A stretch of DNA of 22,058 nucleotides from UBA6911 sp964481255. GTDB lineage: Bacteria; Acidobacteriota; UBA6911. The position numbers were made by a program, and so were the translations under genes. The stretch is from positions 1-22,058 of the forward strand of contig CAYZTZ010000049.1 in assembly GCA_964481255.1 (NCBI GenBank). The letters are read 5' to 3'. Each line of letters begins with the position of its first letter. Positions within the stretch are counted from its first letter, which is position 1. Positions 15,994 through 22,058 of this stretch are shown here, one piece after another. The notes below the pieces were generated by a model. The model was not told where the DNA came from. It saw only the letters and a program-made list of their open reading frames with translations, and ran no database searches.

Positions 15994-17005
15994 TTACTCC
16001 AGGTAGAGCTCATCGGTATCGTCGTCATAGGCAAAAAGTTCGGCGAAACGTCCCCATTGGATCGCACGGTCCAGCTGTTTTTCCCTGCGATCATGAAACT
16101 CCGGGCGCAGTCGATCCAGAAAATAGTCCTTGGCGACCCGCTGATCGTCATCCCTCTGCAGGGTCTCGTAGATCCAGCCGATCACCGGCAGACGAAGGAT
16201 CCGGCTCGCAAGCATTTCCTTCCTCCCAAGGACGCCGGCTTCGGCATAGGCGCGTACCGGTTCGGTCAACAGAAGATCTCCTTCCAGCACCTTGACAAAT
16301 CCCAGCAGCTCTCCCGCCCCGATCACGGGCAGGAGATCGTCCAGCTCCATGGAGAACTCTCCGGCCAGCCGGAAATCCCTGGCCCCGACCGTGAAAATCT
16401 CCGAGGCCATGAGCCCCCCCGCCCAACTCATGATGGAGTTCCAGATGAGGCCGACGGCCGCAAACGGCAGCTCGACTTTCCGGAACCGCAGCCGCGGATT
16501 CAGCCTGAAGATCGCGGACGCCTCCTGAAGCTCGCGCGGCACCGTGCGCATCGATTGGAATAAGCTGTATGTCATATTCCACACTTGCGAGTTGAAAATC
16601 AGAACCACGGCCGCCATTTCCGCGGCGATACCCTCGGGCAGGATAACGCTGAAGCTCGACAGCACCACGGGAAGGAAGGACAGGATCGGCACGCTTTGCA
16701 GAACGTCCAGAAGCGGCATCAGGATCTTTTCCGCGGTTCGATGGTGCGCGGCGACATAGCCGTAAACCAGCGTGAAGAGAAGCGACAGGATATAGGCCGC
16801 ACACATGCGCCCCACGGACAGCGACGCATACCAGGGCAAAGCCCGGAGCGAGAGAGACGTCCGGCCCGGAAACGGCCGCCGGAGCATGGACGGCCATGAG
16901 GACGCCGACATAAATAACGCCGAGGAGGGCGAGCAGAATAACGGCATCCGCAATTTGCAGTCGCCATGCCGGACGAAATTCGGGGCCGAACCGAAAAAAC
17001 CTCAT
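15994..17005 (-). pseudogene. Decayed ABC transporter: permease 5' part fused to ATPase C-terminal domain, with a frameshift
   Basis: The remnant starts at ATG 17005 with MRFFRFGPEFRPAWRL and a membrane helix (VILLALLGVIYVGVLMAV). It shifts frame at a GA-dinucleotide run (16850-16857) and continues as LPWYASLSVGRM ... LLDVLQSVPILSFLPVV ... ELPFAAVGLIWNSIMSWAGG, the first half of a nitrate/sulfonate/bicarbonate-class permease. Near 16345-16365 the permease stops (ARDFRLAG) and the sequence becomes the domain found at the C-terminus of the cognate ATPase (DLLPVIGAGELLGFV ... DRAIQWGRFAELFAYDDDT). The second permease half and the whole nucleotide-binding domain, with no Walker A, are missing, so transport is not possible. 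The likeliest history is deletion across a permease-ATPase gene pair plus a 2-base slippage. A 319-residue frame (16953-15994) could still be translated. Confidence 0.78.
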
Positions 17006-17505
17006 ATCGATCCAAGCCGTGCGGGAAATTCGTGCCGTGTTTGCCGGCGATGCCCCGGGACGCACTCCGGTTACAGGGCATTGAAAGTATAAAGTACCCT
17101 TGCGCAGGAACCAAGAAAGGCGATGAGGGAGGTTAAGGATGCGGTCCCCGCCGAAGAGGGGTGGCTGCAGCGGCTGGTGCTGAAATTTCACCCGACGGGC
17201 GCTGGCTTATGTCGCGACGGAACAGGGGGGTATCAGGTTCTTGTCCGATCCCTTCCCAGTCCTGGCGGCGGGCGGCAAATTTCAGAGAATGGAGGCACCG
17301 CGCCAATCTGGTCGAAAGATGGGAAGAAAGGGCGGATTCTTTGCCCATGACCTCTTTGCATTTTGCAGAGAAGTTTCGCATTCCTTTTAGTACCCAACAC
17401 TTTTGCGCGCAATCTGATGGCTGAATGCGGAAGGCTGAGAGCGCGCGGCCGCCGGGATCCCCGCCACCAGCGTCAACACCGGGAGAGTTTCCTGCAAAAT
17501 GCGGG
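17006..17505. other. Intergenic region with gene remnant and short repeats
   Basis: These 500 bases lie between the end of the GH26 gene and the start of the ABC remnant. No intact gene is visible. The stretch 17173-17340 holds a broken beta-propeller fragment (listed separately). At 17414-17440 the units CTGATGG, CTGAATGCGG and GGCTGAG form a loose repeat flanked by GCGCGC on both sides (17405-17410 and near 17441). Confidence 0.5.
17173..17340 (+). pseudogene. Fragment of a PD40/TolB-like beta-propeller gene, frameshifted
   Basis: In one plus-strand frame the sequence reads AEISPDGRWLMS, and in the next frame YQVLVRSLPSPGGGRQIS followed by ENGGTAPIWSKDGKK. Together they match the usual order of a WD40-like (PD40) repeat: SPDGRWLA, then a YEVYVRPFPGPGGKWQIS-like stretch and GGTxPxWSRDGKE. 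The frame changes around 17205-17215 and both frames end quickly. Such propellers form the C-termini of many acidobacterial serine/threonine kinases and TolB-like proteins. I infer a short relic rather than a functional gene; the pattern match is by eye. Confidence 0.55.
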
Positions 17506-18705
17506 CTATGGCGTAGAATACGGCTGCGGTTTCCTCTGCGGATATTCCTGAGCCCTGCCGGAGCCCCATTCGCCGATCGCCTTCGCCACGCGTGCGCTGG
17601 TATCGGGGTCGTTGAGGAACGTCCAATCCAGCGCCTGATGAGTGACGGTGCTGTCGGAACGGACGTTAAAGAACAGGAGTGCCCGAACGAGAGGGTAGCG
17701 GTCAGGCATCGCCCTGAGGGCTTCTTCGAACCACGCGATTCGGTCGCCTCCCGTGCTCAGACTCCCAAATTCCGCGATCATGACGGGCTTCCCGTAACGG
17801 GTCAGCACTGACTGCTTCTGTCCGAAGATCTCATGAAAAGTCCACCACCGGGACCAATGCGCGATATTGCCGTAATTCAGCACTCCGGTAGCGGTCCAAT
17901 CCACCCAGTCATCGCCCGGATAAAACCATTCCGCCCCTTCATAGGCCAGATGAGGCGACCAGACCCAGAGGACATTATCCGCTCCCGCTGCCCGAAAGCG
18001 GCCTACCGCGTGGCGCCATGCCGCGACGAAATCCGCGGGCTTGTTGTTGTGGGGGCCCCAGGGGTAACGGTAGGGATCATTCATTTCGTGTCCAAAGCGG
18101 AGGAAAAGCGGGTATCGGAATTCCGCAGCCTCCTTGGCCCATGCGTCGATATAAAAATCATAATCCCCGTTCGCTATGGATGCCATTCCGCCTCTGTCGC
18201 GGTCTTTCACAAGAGGAATGCCGGGATGAAGCCGGCTCTGAAAATCCACGAGCCACGGCTCCCAGGTCACGACCGGAACGGACCCGATTTCCCATATTGC
18301 CCGCAACAAGCTTCGGGGAAAGCGCTGAGCGGGCCTGTCTCCCCAGGCCGTATAGACATGCACCAGAGGCATAGGCGCACCAAGGGCGTCTTCAAGCTCC
18401 ACTATTCCATCGAGCGTTTCGGGTATCCGGTCGTCAAAGGCTCCCAGCAGAATCCGATCGGGGTTCTTGAGCCACGCTATATCGAAGCGATGCGGCTGGA
18501 ACCAGGCCAGTTTGGAGGAGCGTCCCGGGCCTCGGAAAGGCTTAAGGAGCAGGAGCTCTATCCTGCTGACACCCGACCCGATCCGCGTCAGAACAGTTTC
18601 GAAGGGACCCTGAATCTGCGACCCCAGCGAGGTCAGGGCGAGAACGGCCAGAACGCAGCTGGCGAGCGCCAGGAGGGACCACATCGCGCGCCGCATTCTA
18701 GTCAT
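17506..18705 (-). CDS. Membrane-anchored GH26-family glycoside hydrolase (beta-mannanase-like)
   Basis: The 399-residue protein has an N-terminal membrane helix (WSLLALASCVLAVLAL, about 9-24) and then a TIM-barrel domain of glycoside hydrolase family 26. The acid/base glutamate is E207 in RFGHEMND and the nucleophile E312 in VMIAEFGS, with the spacing expected for clan GH-A; WSPHLAYEGAEWFYPGDDWVDW in between is typical of GH26. GH26 members mainly cut beta-1,4-mannans, and a few cut mixed-linkage glucans or xylans. ATG 18705 is chosen because AAGGAGA lies nine bases upstream; it overlaps the GT2 stop by eight bases. Being coupled to a processive synthase, it probably trims or releases the polymer outside the cytoplasm rather than feeding on dietary mannan. 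Confidence 0.88.
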   Translation of the reverse strand: MTRMRRAMWSLLALASCVLAVLALTSLGSQIQGPFETVLTRIGSGVSRIELLLLKPFRGPGRSSKLAWFQPHRFDIAWLKNPDRILLGAFDDRIPETLDGIVELEDALGAPMPLVHVYTAWGDRPAQRFPRSLLRAIWEIGSVPVVTWEPWLVDFQSRLHPGIPLVKDRDRGGMASIANGDYDFYIDAWAKEAAEFRYPLFLRFGHEMNDPYRYPWGPHNNKPADFVAAWRHAVGRFRAAGADNVLWVWSPHLAYEGAEWFYPGDDWVDWTATGVLNYGNIAHWSRWWTFHEIFGQKQSVLTRYGKPVMIAEFGSLSTGGDRIAWFEEALRAMPDRYPLVRALLFFNVRSDSTVTHQALDWTFLNDPDTSARVAKAIGEWGSGRAQEYPQRKPQPYSTP

Positions 18706-20296
18706 GGCCAATCTCTCCTTCGCCCGGAACATCGTCCCAGGAGCTTCCGTGCGGTGTTGAGCGGGACTGCCAGGCCGCGTACAGCGCTCCGGAGGTCAGA
18801 AGGACGGCAAATGAGGCAAACCCCACCATGCTCCAAACCGCCTCACTGGTCAGCAGCAACGTGGTTTCCGGCGTCAAAAAAACGCGCCGGAAGATAACAT
18901 GCAACAAGGTTGAGAAGAAAATTCCGATCACCAGAAGGTGCGGCCATGCCAATTGAAGAAACCGGCCCCTCACCGCTTCCTTTCGCGTCGGTATATAAGG
19001 AATCTCCGCGCGCCCGATCGCGCATACCGTGCCTGCCAGAAAGACCGGCCAGCAGGCAATTTTGAGCATCAGCCCGCGCCAATGAATCCCTCGTTCGACC
19101 TCAGGATGGCACAGCCATCTCTGGGCGAAAAGATAAATCCATAGCCCCAATAAAGCCACCGGAACCCCCGCCGCGGCAAACGCCTCGAAACGCACAGCCA
19201 TCGGCTGAACTCCCGTCCAGAGATACAGATAAGGGATGATCAGGTATCCCAGAGTCGTGAGCCCGGACAAATAGTAGGTCCCGATTGCGGTGTAGGCGAA
19301 GCGCTGGCGCCACGTGAGGCGCCGGAAAAGGCGCGGCAATTCTGCGAACATAACCTCGAAGACTCCGCGAGTCCATTTCAGCTGCTGTCTGTAAAACGAA
19401 CCGAGATCTTCGGGGACGAGCCCGCGGCTGACGATCTCGGGGACATAAACCGAGCGCCATCCCGCGGCGTGAAGACGGATGGACGTAACCAGATCCTCCG
19501 CAAGACCCACTCCATGCCCGCCAATCGATTCCAGAGCGCTTCGCCGGAAGGTGCAGTTCGCCCCGATAGCCACGGCGGCTCCGTGTCCGTTCAATCCCAG
19601 CATCGTCGGACCGTAAAAGCCGTAGGTCTGCTCTGCCGCGCCGGCCGCAACAAAGGATCGATTCTGGTTGTAGTAGGCCTGGCTGACCTGTACGAAACCG
19701 ACCGAAGGATCGGCGAAGTGTCCAAGGACGCGGTCGAGAAAGCACGGGAAAGGGATATGGTCGGGATCCAGCACCAGAATGAAATCTTCCTTCGTCAGCT
19801 CCAGCGCGCGATTGATTTTGCCCGCCTTGGCTCCCGGAATCCCGACAAGCTCCAGCCATCTCGCGCCGAAGCGCTCCGCCTCCTGCCGGAAGCGTTCGTC
19901 GCGCGTATCATCCAAAAGATAGGTGGTGTGCGGATAGCGGATCTGCGAACATGCCGCCAGCGTCTTGGAGAACATTTCCAAAGGCTCCCCGGGTGTGCTG
20001 GTTGTGAAAACGGCCACAGAAAGACCTTCCGGCGCGGGCCTGTGCGGTTCCCGACGGATGCCGAGATAGTTGATCCAGCCTATGGCGATTCGCATGATAC
20101 CGTACCAGAAGGCCAGCGAAAGAAGCACATACAGGACCGGCTGACCCACATGTTCACGGCGGAACCACCAGTTCGCCAGGATCAAAAGGGCCGCTGCCCC
20201 CGCGAAAACCAAAACGACAAGAAAAACGCGGTCGCGCAAAAGCACCTCTCGCGCGCCCCTATGAACCCAGAGATGGCGCTGCCGCGATTCAGTCAT
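18698..20296 (-). CDS. Processive family 2 glycosyltransferase (polysaccharide synthase)
   Basis: The 532-residue inner-membrane protein has two N-terminal helices (about 24-44 and 53-76), a cytosolic GT2 domain and several C-terminal helices. GT2 catalytic elements are in order: D129/D130 in YLLDD, the DxD motif D177-P-D179, E267-D268 in GLAEDLV, and QQLKW (304-308), a variant of the QxxRW motif of cellulose, hyaluronan and chitin synthases with Lys for Arg. GANCTFRRSALESIGG is typical of BcsA-like enzymes. There is no visible PilZ domain, so direct c-di-GMP control through BcsA-type binding is not evident. It should polymerise a beta-linked polysaccharide and move it across the membrane. 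Its start overlaps the barrel gene stop by eight bases. Confidence 0.92.
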   Translation of the reverse strand: MTESRQRHLWVHRGAREVLLRDRVFLVVLVFAGAAALLILANWWFRREHVGQPVLYVLLSLAFWYGIMRIAIGWINYLGIRREPHRPAPEGLSVAVFTTSTPGEPLEMFSKTLAACSQIRYPHTTYLLDDTRDERFRQEAERFGARWLELVGIPGAKAGKINRALELTKEDFILVLDPDHIPFPCFLDRVLGHFADPSVGFVQVSQAYYNQNRSFVAAGAAEQTYGFYGPTMLGLNGHGAAVAIGANCTFRRSALESIGGHGVGLAEDLVTSIRLHAAGWRSVYVPEIVSRGLVPEDLGSFYRQQLKWTRGVFEVMFAELPRLFRRLTWRQRFAYTAIGTYYLSGLTTLGYLIIPYLYLWTGVQPMAVRFEAFAAAGVPVALLGLWIYLFAQRWLCHPEVERGIHWRGLMLKIACWPVFLAGTVCAIGRAEIPYIPTRKEAVRGRFLQLAWPHLLVIGIFFSTLLHVIFRRVFLTPETTLLLTSEAVWSMVGFASFAVLLTSGALYAAWQSRSTPHGSSWDDVPGEGEIGHD

Positions 20297-21554
20297 GGTA
20301 CGGATTCGAAATGGAGCGCGGCGAAAACCGGTAAGTCACACCGGCGCTGAATTGATGCATCTTCCAAAAAGCGGTCTTTTGATGCTCTCCGGAAACCGTC
20401 ATGGAAAAAGACCGGGTCAGAGCCCATTCCAGGGATGCACGCCCGTTCCAAGGATGGAAATTTCGAACGGCTGGAAGCTGGCCCGCCATGGGAGGCGGGG
20501 CCAATTCCGTCGCCCAAAATCCGAAGCCGCCGTTTGCCCGGAATATCAGGGAATCGGCCAAAGGCACCGCCCCCGAGACGACCACACGATGCACCTGTTC
20601 GTCATCCGGTGTGTAATAGGGGATGTAACGTCCGGCGGCGCCTTCGGAAGCCGCAGGAACCCAGCGGGTATGATCCGAGTCACGGAAGGCCAGGGCATAG
20701 CCGGCCTGGAATATGGCGGTGCGGCTGCGGGCCAGCGGCGCGAGGAGCCAAGCGTGGGCGCTGCGCACATGGTTCGAATCCGGAAACCGCTCTATCCCAT
20801 AGGCGGCCTGCGCCATCCAGCCGTTCCAATTCCATTCGGCGACCCCTTCAAAGATTTCGGACATGATCGGGGTCTCCAGGCTTGCGGCGGTCCAGAGATA
20901 CGGCGCCCTCTCGGACCGGGCCCGCAAAGCCACTCCTTTAGGAAGCCGCGCCCCCACGGAGGCTCGCCCGGTCCAATCCGAGGCTCCTGTGTCCTGGCGG
21001 AGAATGTATCCCGCCCCCAATTCCGTATCCAATCTCGCACCCGGCCAGTACGCGAGCCAGTCCGCATTTGCGGAAAAGATGTTCTGGTTCTCCGCCGCGC
21101 CATAACGCTGGGGCTCGGCTTGAAAAATCAGCCGCTGGAGAGGAGTCAGAAATGCACCGGCTTCCACCATCGCCGCGCTTCGCTGCAGCGGCTGGTCGTC
21201 TCTGCGATGGGCCGCCGTTAGAGAAAACCAGGGTGCTGTGACCTGCCGGATCTCTTCGAGCTGCCGGCGCGCTTCAACGTGTCCCGGGTCAAGGTTCAGC
21301 GCCCGGATGAAATGGCGTTTTGCGCCGCTCCAGTCCCCGGTCCAGTAGAGAGTTTCGCCCAGCAGGAATTGGGCGTGCGCGTCGCCGGGATGCCCGGCGA
21401 CATGGTTTTGCAGCAATGCAATGGCCGCGCCGAATTGCTGATTGTTGCGGAGTTCCACCGCCCTGCCGACCGCGTCGGAGGACACGGAATCCTGGGAAAA
21501 GACGGCAACGGAGAAAAGCAGGGACATCCCCAGGAAACGCAATAGGAAGCTCAC
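20289..21554 (-). CDS. TPR plus outer-membrane beta-barrel (YaiO-like) export protein
   Basis: The protein of about 421 residues has a signal-peptide-like N-terminus (FLLRFLGMSLLFSVAVFSQ), a TPR region (about 25-100; LGETLYWTGDWSGAKRHFI), and a C-terminal stretch of alternating aromatic/polar strands ending SAGVTYRFSPRS, as in outer-membrane barrels. The domain order resembles YaiO and the export porins of synthase-dependent exopolysaccharide systems (BcsC, PgaA). It should carry the polymer made by the adjoining GT2 through the outer membrane. The start is uncertain: GTG 21554 gives a good signal peptide but GGAG lies about 11 bases upstream; ATG 21527 is an alternative. An in-frame upstream TTG at 21641 would add 29 residues with no signal-peptide character and is not preferred. 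Confidence 0.83.
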   Translation of the reverse strand: MSFLLRFLGMSLLFSVAVFSQDSVSSDAVGRAVELRNNQQFGAAIALLQNHVAGHPGDAHAQFLLGETLYWTGDWSGAKRHFIRALNLDPGHVEARRQLEEIRQVTAPWFSLTAAHRRDDQPLQRSAAMVEAGAFLTPLQRLIFQAEPQRYGAAENQNIFSANADWLAYWPGARLDTELGAGYILRQDTGASDWTGRASVGARLPKGVALRARSERAPYLWTAASLETPIMSEIFEGVAEWNWNGWMAQAAYGIERFPDSNHVRSAHAWLLAPLARSRTAIFQAGYALAFRDSDHTRWVPAASEGAAGRYIPYYTPDDEQVHRVVVSGAVPLADSLIFRANGGFGFWATELAPPPMAGQLPAVRNFHPWNGRASLEWALTRSFSMTVSGEHQKTAFWKMHQFSAGVTYRFSPRSISNPYHD

Positions 21555-21830
21555 CTCAACATTCGCTCCTCTCAAAAGAAAACGCCGCCGCGTCGTCCCC
21601 TGATCTGCCCTGAAACAACCGGCTCGGCCGCTATGCCCCAAAGAATCATTTCCGCCCAGCTCTCGGCGGGGATCCCGGGAAAGAACTCCATCCTGCCGTC
21701 ACGCCTTATAATCCTTATCGCATTTTGGATTGGGGCGCATTATTTTTTGATCTTCATAGACAGGGCTCCCATTGGTGCATGTTCATGGGTTCTTGTCTCG
21801 GGGAGGAGCGGAAAGTTTCGTGCACGACGT
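21555..21830. other. Upstream region of the exopolysaccharide operon
   Basis: No gene is seen. An imperfect hairpin at 21758-21798 (AGACA with TGTCT outside, CCCAT with ATGGG inside) lies below the putative regulator. TTATAA near 21710 could be a -10 box, but no good -35 accompanies it. Confidence 0.35.
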
Positions 21831-22058
21831 CTACAGGATCACACCTGTGCGGATTCTGGCGATCTCCAGGTCCTCCGGACCCAGTTCCATTTGCAGCCTA
21901 AGAACTCGCGGATTCGGAGGCAGCACCGCCGGCACCCTGTCCCGCGCTCCGGGCGACACCAGGATGCGATCGCAGGGAGAGCTGTTCAGCAGTCGATTGA
22001 AATCGGGCACCTTGCTGACATCCATACAGGGAATTTCCCTGCATTGCATCAGTTGATA
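21831..22058 (-). CDS. C-terminal fragment of a possible transcriptional regulator (5' end outside window)
   Basis: Seventy-five codons are open from the right edge to a TAG at 21833-21831. The sequence contains MDVSKVPDFNRLL, SPCDRILVSPGARDRVP and RVLRLQMELGPEDLEIARIR, an alternating hydrophobic pattern of an alpha/beta domain. It reminds me of the ligand-binding tails of some GntR-type regulators, but this is pattern memory only and no DNA-binding part is visible. It lies upstream of the exopolysaccharide genes on the same strand with about 275 bases between. A shadow frame cannot be fully excluded. Confidence 0.35.
   Translation of the reverse strand, partial: YQLMQCREIPCMDVSKVPDFNRLLNSSPCDRILVSPGARDRVPAVLPPNPRVLRLQMELGPEDLEIARIRTGVIL

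Noticed and set aside
21758..21798. Hairpin below the putative regulator as a terminator
   Set aside because: The stem is interrupted and no T-run follows on the minus strand.
22027..22041. CAGGGAA-T-TTCCCTG palindrome as an operator
   Set aside because: It lies inside the open regulator-like frame, is single, and has no nearby promoter or second copy.
1..22058. CRISPR arrays, tRNA/rRNA genes, transposases or phage genes
   Set aside because: I scanned for spaced direct repeats, cloverleaf-like segments and DDE or integrase motifs and saw none.

Overview
This is a GC-rich, gene-dense bacterial window with no RNA genes, CRISPR array or insertion sequence that I can see. Cell type: the C-terminal end of a TPR plus outer-membrane-barrel gene and a Tat-like leader point to a Gram-negative-type envelope. 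A broken PD40/TolB-like propeller remnant and short 7-9 bp intergenic repeats would fit Acidobacteriota or a relative, but that placement is an inference with low confidence.

Layout, left to right. (1) 1-2508, minus: trkA then trkH (trkH runs off the left edge), a K+ uptake pair. (2) 2509-3036: non-coding with short degenerate repeats. (3) 3037-4056, plus: PiT-type phosphate permease. (4) 4191-8438, minus: sixA, an mrfA (yprA)-type DELH-box helicase with a C-terminal Cys cluster, and an mrfB (yprB)-type DEDDh exonuclease with TPR-like tail, apparently one transcription direction. (5) 8498-14408, plus: Ppx/GppA-HD protein, polyphosphate kinase 1 (ATGA overlap), a ROK sugar kinase and an iron-type alcohol dehydrogenase, closely spaced and probably co-transcribed. 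(6) 14677-17005, minus: small cupin, Tat-leader flavodoxin-like protein, then a decayed ABC transporter remnant in which a permease front is joined to the tail domain of its ATPase. (7) 17006-17505: intergenic, with a broken beta-propeller fragment. (8) 17506-21554, minus: TPR/outer-membrane barrel, processive GT2 synthase and membrane-anchored GH26 hydrolase, coupled by two 8-nt overlaps. (9) 21831-22058, minus: C-terminal fragment of a possible regulator.

How the parts may work together: PiT brings in phosphate, TrkAH brings in K+ (a usual counter-ion of polyphosphate), PPK1 polymerises phosphate, and SixA and Ppx-HD are candidate phosphohydrolases around that pool. The Ppx domain lacks the residue matching the catalytic Glu of E. 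coli PPX, so its role is open. The mrfA/mrfB pair resembles the Bacillus mitomycin-adduct repair pair. The most distinctive functional unit is the compact three-gene exopolysaccharide locus at the right. The clearest evidence of genome decay is the ABC permease/ATPase chimera.
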